From the NCBI RefSeq assembly GCF_000154785.2, contig NC_015730.1:4363501-4427500 (forward strand): a stretch of DNA of 64,000 bases. The letters run 5' to 3'. Positions 44,669-53,051 of this stretch are shown piece after piece. The stretch's first letter is position 1. Each line of letters starts with the position of its first letter. Source of the DNA: Roseobacter litoralis Och 149. Its GTDB lineage: Bacteria > Pseudomonadota > Alphaproteobacteria > Rhodobacterales > Rhodobacteraceae. The translations under genes were made by a program, and so were the position numbers. Below the pieces are notes generated by a model. That model was not told the origin of the DNA. It ran no database searches and worked only from the letters and a program-made list of their open reading frames with translations.

Positions 44669-45753
44669 GCGCTCCTGATGACGAGGCAGACAAGTCTTTT
44701 GAGGCGACGCCACAGAAACTGCTGGAAGCGCGCAAAAAAGGTGAAATTGCGCGGTCGACAGAACTTTTGACTGCGGCATCGTACGCAGGGTTTTTAGTCG
44801 CCATTCTTGTTTCAGGCGAAAGCGGGTTGTCACATTTGGGGGCTACGCTGGCTGTCATTATCGGTCAATCTGCGCAAATTGCACCGCTCTTTTTTGACGG
44901 CGCCGGCACGGTTCCTGCGCGAGGAATTATTCAGGCAACAGGTTCGGCGCTGCTGCCTATTTTCGTTTACCCTGCGTTAGCTGTGATGCTGGCTTTATTT
45001 GCAACGCGAGGCATCGTCTTTGCTCCAAGTAAAGTGCAACCTAAACTGTCCAAAGTATCTATCATTTCGAATGCGAAAAACAAATACGGACGAACGGGAC
45101 TGTTCCAGTTTGTTTTAAGCTTTTCAAAATTGATGATTTACTCGGCCATATTAGCCATTTTCCTTTATCACCGTACAAGCGAGATGGTTGCAGCACTGCA
45201 TACAACACCACAATACACGGTTATCTTGCTAGCCAAGATCTGCATCGAGTTCCTTATTTATGTTGTAATTGTATCGGCCATAATTGGTGGCATAGATGCA
45301 ATATGGCAGCATTTTGAACACCTTCGTAAGAATAAAATGTCACGCAAAGAAGTCATGGATGAGACAAAAAATAGTGAAGGTGATCCATACATGAAGCAAG
45401 AGCGGCGGCAACGAGCCCAATCCCTGGCGGGCTCTCAGGTGGCCGTCGAGGTCGCTGCTGCAGATGTTGTAATTGTGAACCCGACACACTTTGCAGTTGC
45501 ATTGAAATGGGAAAGAGCACCAGGACAAGCACCTGTCTGTGTCGCCAAAGGCGTTGACGAAACTGCATTGCGCATCCGGGAAATCGCGAAAGAAAATGCA
45601 GTTCCGATTCATAGTGATCCACCTACAGCACGGGCCCTGCATTCAACGACCAATGTAGGTGATCAGATCGCTCCGGAACATTACAAAGCCGTCGCCGCGG
45701 CTATCAGGTTTGCTGAGAATATGAGAAAACAATCGAAAGGAAAAGCGACGTGA
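44665..45753 (+). CDS. flhB: Flagellar export switch protein FlhB
   Basis: The 362-residue FlhB has four transmembrane helices and a cytoplasmic domain with the self-cleaving NPTH motif (VIVNPTHFAVALKW, near residue 272). Autocleavage there switches export from rod/hook to filament substrates. GTG start at 44665; the stop overlaps the next gene by four bases. Confidence 0.95.
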   Translation: MSAPDDEADKSFEATPQKLLEARKKGEIARSTELLTAASYAGFLVAILVSGESGLSHLGATLAVIIGQSAQIAPLFFDGAGTVPARGIIQATGSALLPIFVYPALAVMLALFATRGIVFAPSKVQPKLSKVSIISNAKNKYGRTGLFQFVLSFSKLMIYSAILAIFLYHRTSEMVAALHTTPQYTVILLAKICIEFLIYVVIVSAIIGGIDAIWQHFEHLRKNKMSRKEVMDETKNSEGDPYMKQERRQRAQSLAGSQVAVEVAAADVVIVNPTHFAVALKWERAPGQAPVCVAKGVDETALRIREIAKENAVPIHSDPPTARALHSTTNVGDQIAPEHYKAVAAAIRFAENMRKQSKGKAT

Positions 45754-46163
45754 GCAAGCGTCAGCTAAACGCAATAAAACAGATCTTTGATCTACAGTTC
45801 AAAAAAAAACAGGGCGCGTTTCTGGCTGTGGTCCAAAAGGAACAACAGTTGCGTGGGCAATTGAAGAAACTGGACACCCAAGTACGCAATTCGCAAATCC
45901 ACGAACACCAGAATATGCAAGCTATTGGCGCGGACGTCATTTGGCAGTCCTGGGTTGAGCGAAGCAAAAAAACACTGAACTTGGAATTGGCCCAAGTTTT
46001 AGCACAGAAAGAAACGCTGCTTTCCAATGTAAGAAAAGACTACGGAAAGTTGTTGGTAAGTCGTGAGCTGTATTCATCTATAGAAAGTACTGAGCGCAAC
46101 CAAACGCAGGCAAAGCTATTGGTCTCTGCAATAGAAACGACAATTACCGCACGAAACTCTTAG
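45750..46163 (+). CDS. Coiled-coil protein, FliJ-like position
   Basis: This 137-residue, Gln/Lys/Glu-rich protein is predicted to be mostly helical coiled coil with no membrane segment. Its GTG start overlaps flhB by four bases, so it is part of the export operon. FliJ, the coiled-coil stalk partner of FliI and FlhA, has this size and character and is otherwise missing from the window. The similarity is of shape rather than clear sequence, so the name is only probable. The IS6 element lies 51 bases downstream. Confidence 0.6.
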   Translation: MSKRQLNAIKQIFDLQFKKKQGAFLAVVQKEQQLRGQLKKLDTQVRNSQIHEHQNMQAIGADVIWQSWVERSKKTLNLELAQVLAQKETLLSNVRKDYGKLLVSRELYSSIESTERNQTQAKLLVSAIETTITARNS

Positions 46164-46214
46164 ACTGCAGCAAAAGAGCGTGATTGCCCCGCCCAAGTGC
46201 TTCCCTGTTCAAAA

Positions 46215-47039
46215 GGTTCTGTTGCGTTATTTGGAAGTGGTCGGATTTGGGCTTTAGCCTTGGGATTATGCAGCCTCATCGAACAGCCCTGCAACGAAGG
46301 CAATTTCGTTGAGCACACCTGTTTGGTTATTCTCAAAATGGCCTTTCTTTATCGCCCTGAGTGTTTCAATTCCTTTCAAGGTGTTCTTCGCGGCCGTCAG
46401 ACTTCGGAACCCTCGTTTAGGTTTTAGTAGTTGTTTCAATGTCACGTGACCGCCTTCAATTCGATTGTTCAGATGTTTTCGATCGAAATGCCGGATCGCG
46501 TCGTCCGGTCCGCAAAACAGGTGCAGTTCCCTGATCACTTTGGCGTAGTTGTGAGCCTTGTCGGTGATAACCGTCATCGGCTGGTAACAGCGAACAGTCT
46601 CGCTGGCCTGTCGCATGAAAGCCCTCGCGGCATTGGCGTTTCGCCGTGCTGTCAATCGAAAATCAATCAATCGACCACGTTGATTAACAGAACGCCACAG
46701 ATAGCACCAAGGGCCATTTACCCGCACGTATGTTTCATCAACATGCCATTACAGGCCGCGCCAACTTCGATGCCGACCATAGGTACGTTTTCGGATCTCA
46801 GGGCCAAACTTTTGGGCCCATCGATACACGGTCGCTGCATCCACCGAAATACCGCGTTCCGCCAGCAAATCACGCACATTACGGTAGGAGAGTGGATATC
46901 GACAGTACCAACACAAGGCCAGCAGGATCACATCCTTGGGAAATCGAGGATTCTTAAAAGGATTGCGCTGTACCATTGATGCCTCACTACTTGATCAAAT
47001 CACAGCATCAGTCCTGAAAACGAATAACGCAACAGAAGC
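46215..47039 (-). mobile_element. IS6-family insertion sequence
   Basis: This 825-bp element's left end GGTTCTGTTGCGTTATT and right end (reverse complement GCTTCTGTTGCGTTATT) match at all but one position. That sequence and length are typical of the IS6/IS26 family. No 8-bp target duplication is seen (GTTCAAAA versus ATCGAAAG), which suggests a deletion or recombination at this point. It lies between the flhB operon and the minus-strand DUF1217 gene. Confidence 0.87.
46266..46976 (-). pseudogene. IS6-family transposase with one in-frame stop
   Basis: A 236-codon DDE transposase starting VQRNPFKNPRFPKDVILLAL. An in-frame TAA at 46749-46751 follows RSWRGL, where relatives have a sense codon before WHVDETYVRV. 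The rest continues in the same frame, with Asp in HVDETY, Asp in ITDKAHNY and Glu in NNRIEGGH. One base change would restore it. As it stands the product is truncated before the first catalytic Asp. Confidence 0.85.
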
Positions 47040-47111
47040 ATCGAAAGTGATGTGGGAGAGGCCGCCAGTATAATATCCGACGGTGAATTCAAACCCAGAA
47101 TGCCCGAGGCT

Positions 47112-47900
47112 TCAGGATTGCAACAGCGTCAATGCTATCGAAGCTGATGACGTGTTAGCATTGAAGCTGTCGAGTTGAGATCGAACGATGTATTTTGTGA
47201 CCAAGTCCTGTACCGCTTCGTCACCAGCAAACTGACTTACTTCATCTGTACCAAAAACCGCGCGAGAGCGTTCTTTGAAAACAACTAACTGCTGATCGAT
47301 ATCTATCTGACCAAAGGACGAGGGCAAATTTAACGCTTTTTCAAAAACGGCGCGCAGTGGAGGTTGGCCCATGATTCCAAACCACTTGGCGTCGTTGGAT
47401 GTATCATCCGTGGCCAGAGCCGGAATTTCGCGCTGCGCAAAAAGAGCGACCCTCATGGAATCATCTTGGCTTCCGGTGGCAATCTCAAAACTATTTGCCC
47501 GGTATTTCGCAATTATATCCTGCGCAAACCCTGTATCCTGTAATTTCAATTGCTCTCCCGGCCCTAAACCGAACGCTGCTGAGAAGTCTTTGTATCGGCT
47601 ATCTGAAAACCTATTGGCCAACGAGTCTTCGTTTGTTGTACCTTCTTCAAGGACCTTCTTGATAAAAAATCTGTTATCAATATCGTCTTGCAGCCCAAAT
47701 GCACCCAGAGCGACCTCTCTCAGACGTCGATCGGCAACCAGTTCTTCAGCCGTAGTTACACTGGATATTTTCTCTTCAAAGTACTCCGCCGCGCGTGCTA
47801 ATTGTGACGACTGGTTGAAAGCTGCGAACTGACTATCGTAAGTCCGCTGTAAAAACCGCCAACCGGTGAGGCCGGTGGATGGAATGATTGGAGTAAACAT
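47112..47900 (-). CDS. DUF1217 family flagellar-associated protein
   Basis: This 262-residue protein belongs to the DUF1217 family found in alphaproteobacterial flagellar clusters. The N-terminus (FTPIIPSTGLTGWRFLQRTY) and repeated helical segments are typical. There is no signal peptide. It overlaps flbT by one base in the same minus-strand operon. The function is unknown; family members occur only near flagellar genes, so a role in assembly is likely. Confidence 0.85.
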   Translation of the reverse strand: MFTPIIPSTGLTGWRFLQRTYDSQFAAFNQSSQLARAAEYFEEKISSVTTAEELVADRRLREVALGAFGLQDDIDNRFFIKKVLEEGTTNEDSLANRFSDSRYKDFSAAFGLGPGEQLKLQDTGFAQDIIAKYRANSFEIATGSQDDSMRVALFAQREIPALATDDTSNDAKWFGIMGQPPLRAVFEKALNLPSSFGQIDIDQQLVVFKERSRAVFGTDEVSQFAGDEAVQDLVTKYIVRSQLDSFNANTSSASIALTLLQS

Positions 47901-48304
47901 CAGTGAGGCCGCGCTGCAAGCAACCGATCTTCCCGGGGCAGTAGGGCCCTGAGGGCTTTGAGTGCTCTGTAGTGCTGTCCTTCGACCAAACCACGTGTTG
48001 CATCAGCCAGTACGTTTCGGCTATCGGGATCTGTAAAGACTTGGCTAAGCTCTTCGATTTGGCGCAACAAAGGCAAGTGCGCATCGTCGGGGCTTTTGTC
48101 GCCTGACAACACTAACTGCATTGCGAAACACGCGCGGCGGACGGGCGTTTTTGCGTCCTCCGGGTGAATTGCATCTCTCAGCCTAAGAATATGGGCATCA
48201 GGCGTCATGATGGCGAGGCGGCTTCGACGGTCGCCATTTTCTATGACAACGCCGTTAATGAGCACGCGCTCCTTTGGGCTTAACTTTAGAACCAATCCGC
48301 TCAT
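47900..48304 (-). CDS. flbT: Flagellin synthesis repressor FlbT
   Basis: This 134-residue FlbT-family protein starts SGLVLKLSPKERVLINGVVI. In Caulobacter FlbT binds the 5' leader of flagellin mRNA and blocks its translation until the hook is complete, opposed by FlaF. It overlaps flaF by four bases, and the flagellin gene with its structured leader lies just upstream in the same direction. Confidence 0.92.
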   Translation of the reverse strand: MSGLVLKLSPKERVLINGVVIENGDRRSRLAIMTPDAHILRLRDAIHPEDAKTPVRRACFAMQLVLSGDKSPDDAHLPLLRQIEELSQVFTDPDSRNVLADATRGLVEGQHYRALKALRALLPREDRLLAARPH

Positions 48305-48672
48305 TTGCCTGATACCTCGTGTTTTAGTCCTTTGAGAATCGCGGCATTGATTTCCAGCAAAGGCACCGCTGTCTCGGTCTTGCGCATGACCTTATGTGAA
48401 TGCAGCCGCGTGAAATCCGCCAAATACACAATCCTTGCTCGCAACTCATCGGGGAGAAGGTTGTCTGGATTTCCTACGTCTATGGCTAGCGTCGTCCATA
48501 GTTTGTTGTTCTCATGCAAAGCTTCTGCCAAAGCGGGAAAATCGTCTTGTTGCATTGCACGTTTCATGCGGTGCGAGATGCGTGCGATCACCTCATACTC
48601 AGTGCTGCGCGCCGTTTTGATCGGGGCCTGTGTTGGCGCATAAGCGCGTTGAGCCTGAGCGAATGAGTTCAC
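48301..48672 (-). CDS. flaF: Flagellin synthesis activator/secretion factor FlaF
   Basis: This 123-residue FlaF-family protein (AQRAYAPTQAPIKTARSTEY at the start, then helical segments) is read from GTG 48672 behind AAGG. FlaF works with FlbT to couple flagellin translation and secretion to assembly. It lies about 70 bases after the flagellin stop, beyond a terminator-like hairpin. Confidence 0.92.
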   Translation of the reverse strand: MNSFAQAQRAYAPTQAPIKTARSTEYEVIARISHRMKRAMQQDDFPALAEALHENNKLWTTLAIDVGNPDNLLPDELRARIVYLADFTRLHSHKVMRKTETAVPLLEINAAILKGLKHEVSGK

Positions 48673-48708
48673 GTTGCAACCTTCATGAAAGTTTCAGAGA
48701 ATTGGAAG

Positions 48709-48734
48709 CAGGGGCGCGATTGTTCGCGCCCCTG
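48709..48734 (-). terminator. Hairpin terminator after flagellin gene
   Basis: CAGGGGCGCGA pairs perfectly with TCGCGCCCCTG around a four-base loop, an 11-bp GC-rich stem starting eight bases after the flagellin stop. The U-tract is weak. It likely stabilises the abundant flagellin mRNA and reduces read-through into flaF-flbT. Confidence 0.65.
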
Positions 48735-48742
48735 AAATGGTT

Positions 48743-50065
48743 TTAACGGAAGAGAGACAGGATTGTCTGCGGTGCCTGATTGGCGATCGACAAAGCCTGA
48801 ACACCAAGCTGCTGCTGTGTCTGCAGAGCCTGGAGCTTAGCGGATGCTGCCTCCATGTCGGCATCGACAAGAGAACCGATACCGGATTTCAGACCATCCA
48901 TCAGCTTACCGACGAACTCATTCTGGGTTTCGATGCGCTTGCCATCGGAACCGAGCGAAGCAGCCGCGTCGATTGAGGTCTGGATCAGAGTTTCGATTTC
49001 CGCCAAGGCAGACTCTGCGCCAGCTGCAGTTGACACGTCGATTTCATTCAACGCTTCAAGGCGACCACCGATTGTTGTGTCTGCTGCTGCGTACTGTTCA
49101 GCGTTGATGCTGAAAGTATCGGCAGCCACACCAGTTGCTGGTGTAATCTCAATGCTGTTACCGTTTGCAACAGCGACTGGGTTCGTGGCATTTTCACCAA
49201 GAGCTTCTGTTACATAGGCATTGAACTTGTCTGCGAGCGCAGTAGCAACATCAGCTGCCGTGTCGCCATCTCGTGCGACAAAGGTTATATCACCATCCGC
49301 TGTATCAAGAAGGTTGTCGAGTGCACCCCCGTCAGCTGAAAGCATAATTTGGAAACCTGTCCCTGCCTCCACTGCGTCAGTCGCAGCCGCGCCAAAAGAA
49401 AAGGCATCGACGTCCGCCGTAGGCGCCGCAGCACCAGCTTGAGCAACGGCCACCTGAGTTGCTGCACCACCGACTGAGATGATGTCAGTCGCGGCGGTTA
49501 CTGCAGTTGCTGTGAAGTCAATTGCCGATGCGCCTGTTCCCAGATCCTGCTTTGCTACAGCAATATTGCTGGCAGCAACCGTTCCATCACCAGCTCTGTC
49601 AAGCGACGACAGAATGTTTGATGTGCCTGAGCCAGCAGCATCTGTGCCCGACTCAGTATTGGACAGCAGGTTAAGGCCATTGAACTGTGCTGCACCAGAA
49701 ATCGACTGGATTTGGTCGCGCAGCGCTTCGATGTCTGTCTGAATTTTGTCACGGTCGACGTTTTCTTCCTGCGCATTGACGATCTTGCCTTTGATCTCTG
49801 TCAGCAGGTCAGTGATGCCTTCAGCGCCGTTCAGCGCCACACCAACGGTGGACGAACCAAGGGACAGCGAGTCAGAGATCGCTTTGAAGCCTTCCACGTC
49901 CGACGACATGACCTTGGAAATCGCCCATGTAGCGGCGTTGTCTTTGGCGCTTGCGACTGTTTTACCAGTGGAGATTTCGCTTTGTACTTTGCCCAGATCG
50001 TTGTTGATGGACTTGAGAGTTTGCAGTGCGACCATTGCACTGTTGTTGGTAAGAATGCTTGACAT
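48743..50065 (-). CDS. fliC: Flagellin
   Basis: This 440-residue filament protein has the conserved N-terminal D0/D1 helices (SSILTNNSAMVALQTLKSIN and TGKTVASAKDNAATWAISKV) and the C-terminal helix (ASAKLQALQTQQQLGVQALS) ending in LSLFR. A variable Ala/Thr/Asp-rich central domain lies between them. ATG at 50065 with AAAGGA eight bases upstream was preferred to an earlier in-frame start at 50089. It is exported through the flagellar channel and polymerised. Confidence 0.95.
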   Translation of the reverse strand: MSSILTNNSAMVALQTLKSINNDLGKVQSEISTGKTVASAKDNAATWAISKVMSSDVEGFKAISDSLSLGSSTVGVALNGAEGITDLLTEIKGKIVNAQEENVDRDKIQTDIEALRDQIQSISGAAQFNGLNLLSNTESGTDAAGSGTSNILSSLDRAGDGTVAASNIAVAKQDLGTGASAIDFTATAVTAATDIISVGGAATQVAVAQAGAAAPTADVDAFSFGAAATDAVEAGTGFQIMLSADGGALDNLLDTADGDITFVARDGDTAADVATALADKFNAYVTEALGENATNPVAVANGNSIEITPATGVAADTFSINAEQYAAADTTIGGRLEALNEIDVSTAAGAESALAEIETLIQTSIDAAASLGSDGKRIETQNEFVGKLMDGLKSGIGSLVDADMEAASAKLQALQTQQQLGVQALSIANQAPQTILSLFR

Positions 50066-50086
50066 AAGCATGTTCCTTTGATCAAT

Positions 50087-50251
50087 CACGCTTTGCGTGG
50101 ATTACGTCCGGAGAAACGTCCCCGAACAAAATATGTCTTTCTGACCAATGCATTCGCCCATTATCAGACAATGCGCCATCCGACCTCGGATGCATGAGCA
50201 CCATGCCGCGAAAAACCCTAACGAGTTCTAAAGTGCGCCTTGGTGATTATA
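50087..50251 (-). promoter_or_regulatory. Structured 5' leader of flagellin gene
   Basis: On the minus strand a TATAAT (50246-50251) is a possible -10 box, which would give a leader of about 175 bases. Two perfect hairpins lie inside: CATCCGA/TCGGATG (50177-50192) and CACGC-AAA-GCGTG (50087-50099), the latter just upstream of the ribosome-binding site. This is where FlbT would be expected to bind if it acts as in Caulobacter. The promoter call is weak because no -35 box was recognised. Confidence 0.4.
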
Positions 50252-50273
50252 TCTGTTTTTACGCAAATTCGGC

Positions 50274-50633
50274 TTAAGCCCGTTTTTCCAGTGACGCGTC
50301 ATTCGTCATATTGATCGAGCGTTTGGTTCCGTTGGCATCATAGGTGTCCAACGAACTGCGAACACGACGCATTGCAGCAAGACGCCCGGCGACCGATCGG
50401 ATGCCTGCAAGTGCGTGGTCAAGCAGGTCCTGGTTTCGTTTCATTTTCCCTGTCAGGTCGTGCAATGATTTGGCTTCGACCTGTTCCAAGACAGAAAGTT
50501 CTTCAATCAGTGATTCTTTCTGCTCCAGCAAGCGTCCGATTGCCTCAAGGTTGCCGCTCAAAAGCGCTTCACGCTCCTTTTCCAGCACATCATCGAGCGC
50601 ACCGACGACATCACTACCTACAACATTACTCAT
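50274..50633 (-). CDS. FlgN-like flagellar export chaperone
   Basis: This 119-residue helical protein (ALDDVLEKEREALLSGNLEA, IGRLLEQKESLIEEL) resembles the FlgN chaperone family, which holds hook-filament junction proteins FlgK and FlgL before export. It overlaps the FlgJ-like gene by eight bases and precedes flagellin. Neither flgK nor flgL lies in the window. Confidence 0.7.
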   Translation of the reverse strand: MSNVVGSDVVGALDDVLEKEREALLSGNLEAIGRLLEQKESLIEELSVLEQVEAKSLHDLTGKMKRNQDLLDHALAGIRSVAGRLAAMRRVRSSLDTYDANGTKRSINMTNDASLEKRA

Positions 50634-50907
50634 GACTCTTCTCCTTCAGGGATTCAAAAAGCGCTTCGGATAGGCCGATTCCGCCGGCCTTGACCATCAT
50701 CATCGCTTGCTCCTGAACCAGAAACGACGCGAATTGGTCCTCACCGGCGCCACCGCTAAATTCACTGCTTGATTTGCCCAAACCGGCGGACTTGAGCATT
50801 TCTGCCAGGAAGCTTGCCTCCATCTTGTTGGCAGCTTCTCGTAGCGCCTGTTCATTTCGCGCGGTTGAACTGGGTGGCATCCCGGCCACCGATGAAAGCT
50901 CTGTCAT
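50626..50907 (-). CDS. FlgJ-like rod-binding protein (no muramidase domain)
   Basis: This 93-residue protein matches the N-terminal rod-binding domain of FlgJ (ALREAANKMEASFLAEMLKS and a C-terminal MMMVKAGGIGLSEALFESL). The peptidoglycan hydrolase domain of enterobacterial FlgJ is absent, as is usual in alphaproteobacteria. It caps the growing rod and may recruit a separate lytic enzyme. ATG at 50907 has GGAG nine bases upstream; an earlier in-frame start adds only seven residues. Confidence 0.8.
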   Translation of the reverse strand: MTELSSVAGMPPSSTARNEQALREAANKMEASFLAEMLKSAGLGKSSSEFSGGAGEDQFASFLVQEQAMMMVKAGGIGLSEALFESLKEKSHE

Positions 50908-51023
50908 TCTAACTAGCTCCAATTGCAATTACTTTCAGTGATATTGCATGCAACCAGTAAAGAAGCGGTAACTAAGCTATGTAACAACAGTGCCAGAAAC
51001 GCGGAAGAATTCCCGGAGGCGAC

Positions 51024-52361
51024 ATGCTTGATATACTGACGACACAGACATCATCCCAGCAAACGGGCAAGGCTGCCCAAAACAAGAAGACTGATACTTC
51101 AGACGCGAAAAACCAAGCATTCGCGGAAGAGTATGCTGCGACTGGCGATGATCTAGAGAGGACCGGACAACAGCAAGCCGAAGATGCACAAGCAGCATCC
51201 GAGGACCAGCAGTCGGGGGATGAAACGGGTGCGCTAGAGGACAACGAAGCGTCACCCGAGAACCCTTCGAATTCGGACACAGAAGCTAGTGAGGCCGCAG
51301 CTGCTGATCAGCCGGCCTTTGCGATTGTGGATAGCGGCAAGGCGGGGAAATTGCCTGACAGCGAGGCAACATCACCAACCGCCGAGCTGAGCAATGCGAA
51401 ACGCGCGAATACACAAGACCTTGTGCAAGCACCGCCTTTAGATGCGGCAAAACCCAGTGAAAGTGCTGGCGTAACCAAGAAACTCGCGGCCTCGGCTGCG
51501 GAGATTTTTGTGACTGCCAAAGCAGCAGAAAATGTGGTGTTGCCAACATCAGAACGACTTACAGAACAACCAGCAAAAGGCGTACGAAGTGACGCGCAGT
51601 CCATGACCGCAGCTTTGGTCACACGGGAAAACACGCCAGTCGCTGGTGTGAACGCTCCTACCTCCAATGATCACGTGTCCGAAAAGCTGAAGTCAATAAA
51701 GCTCAGTGAAGAGTTGGCAGCGCGGGCGGTTTTATCGCGTTCTGACACTCAGGGTCAGCAGGTTACACCGGCTGCAACCAATACTCCGCAAGCCGCAACG
51801 ATGGTGCCAATGACGCCCCTTGCCAAAGTGGATGCCGGTAAAGAAAAGACGCTTTTGGATTCGACAAGCGCATTAAACATTGAAGCGCTAAGCGCGACAG
51901 AATCCCGTGGCACATCATCTACAGCGACGACGCCGCTTAATCAGCTTCTGGGGCGTGCAGAAACACCTGCCGCGATTGCGCGCCAGATGGCCGAGGCACT
52001 GCAAAAACTGCCGGACCGTCCCGTTGAAATTTCGCTCAATCCCAAGGAACTAGGCCGTGTTCGCATGAACATATCTGCAGTGGAGGCGGGAATCACCGTA
52101 ACCATTGTCACGGAACGTCCGGAAACGTTGGATTTGATGCGTCGTAATATCGACCAACTCGTCCGCGAATTTGAGGCGATCGGATACAACGATATTAATT
52201 TTGCCTTCTCCGAAGGGGAAACGCAGCAGAGTTTTGGCGAAGGTGCGGACGAAAGAAGTAGTGTGCAATCTACCCAGCTAGAGATTTTGGAAGCGGAAGA
52301 CGTCGCCGAAGCCAACGAAACAAAATTGCATGCGCAAACTGGCGTAGACATTCGACTGTAA
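51024..52361 (+). CDS. fliK: Flagellar hook-length control protein FliK
   Basis: This 445-residue secreted ruler protein has a long, low-complexity Gln/Ala/Glu/Asp-rich N-terminal and central region. The conserved C-terminal Flg_hook domain (ISLNPKELGRVRMNISAVEA, then ITVTIV and LDLMRRNIDQLVREF) follows. It measures the hook and triggers the FlhB switch. It is divergent from flgJ and followed by flgD after nine bases. Confidence 0.88.
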   Translation: MLDILTTQTSSQQTGKAAQNKKTDTSDAKNQAFAEEYAATGDDLERTGQQQAEDAQAASEDQQSGDETGALEDNEASPENPSNSDTEASEAAAADQPAFAIVDSGKAGKLPDSEATSPTAELSNAKRANTQDLVQAPPLDAAKPSESAGVTKKLAASAAEIFVTAKAAENVVLPTSERLTEQPAKGVRSDAQSMTAALVTRENTPVAGVNAPTSNDHVSEKLKSIKLSEELAARAVLSRSDTQGQQVTPAATNTPQAATMVPMTPLAKVDAGKEKTLLDSTSALNIEALSATESRGTSSTATTPLNQLLGRAETPAAIARQMAEALQKLPDRPVEISLNPKELGRVRMNISAVEAGITVTIVTERPETLDLMRRNIDQLVREFEAIGYNDINFAFSEGETQQSFGEGADERSSVQSTQLEILEAEDVAEANETKLHAQTGVDIRL

Positions 52362-52370
52362 GGATAAAAC

Positions 52371-53051
52371 ATGGATATTCTGAACGCCCAGGCGATACAG
52401 CCCACAACACAACTGGGAACAGCACAGGCAAGCAACAGCGCCGCCTTGTCTTCCGATTTTGAAACATTCTTGAAAATGCTGACAGCACAGGCACGGTTTC
52501 AGGACCCTCTGGAGCCTATAGATTCCTCGGAATATGCGGCCCAGTTGGCGCAGTTTTCGATGGTGGAACAACAGGTCCTGTCAAATGATCTGCTCACCGA
52601 ATTGGGCGCTCAACTCGGTTCAAACAGTATTGGTCAGATGGCTGCATGGATCGGCATGGAAGCGCGCACAACCGCGCCCGTGGCCTTTGACGGTTCGCCG
52701 ATAACAGTACTGCCAAAATCCGAAGCCGGTGCGGATGAAGCTTATCTGGTTGCATACGGACCGGACGGTTCTGAGGTGCAAAGGCAAGCGATAACACCCG
52801 GTACGGACCCAATTGAGTGGTTTGGGTTGGATGATAAAGGTACGGCATTGCCAATTGGAAATTACAGCTTTGTGGTTGAAAGCCGTGCTGTCGGTCAAAC
52901 AATCGGAACCTCCCCAGCCGAGACATACAGCCGAATTACCGAAGCCCGGCGCGAAGGCACGGATACCGTATTTATACTGAATGGCGGATCACCTGTCTCT
53001 GCCGCTGACGTTTCAGCGCTGCGCGAAGCATCCCTGCAAAGCGACCCTTAA
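52371..53051 (+). CDS. flgD: Flagellar hook assembly protein FlgD
   Basis: This 226-residue hook cap protein has the N-terminal DFETFLKMLTAQARFQDPLE signature and an Ig-like C-terminal part. It directs polymerisation of FlgE at the hook tip; flgE is not in the window. Its end overlaps the convergent oxidase pseudogene by four bases. Confidence 0.92.
   Translation: MDILNAQAIQPTTQLGTAQASNSAALSSDFETFLKMLTAQARFQDPLEPIDSSEYAAQLAQFSMVEQQVLSNDLLTELGAQLGSNSIGQMAAWIGMEARTTAPVAFDGSPITVLPKSEAGADEAYLVAYGPDGSEVQRQAITPGTDPIEWFGLDDKGTALPIGNYSFVVESRAVGQTIGTSPAETYSRITEARREGTDTVFILNGGSPVSAADVSALREASLQSDP

Noticed and set aside
46266..46976. Two separate IS6 genes
   Set aside because: Both halves are in one frame separated by a single TAA and together make one normal transposase, so one pseudogene is the better description.
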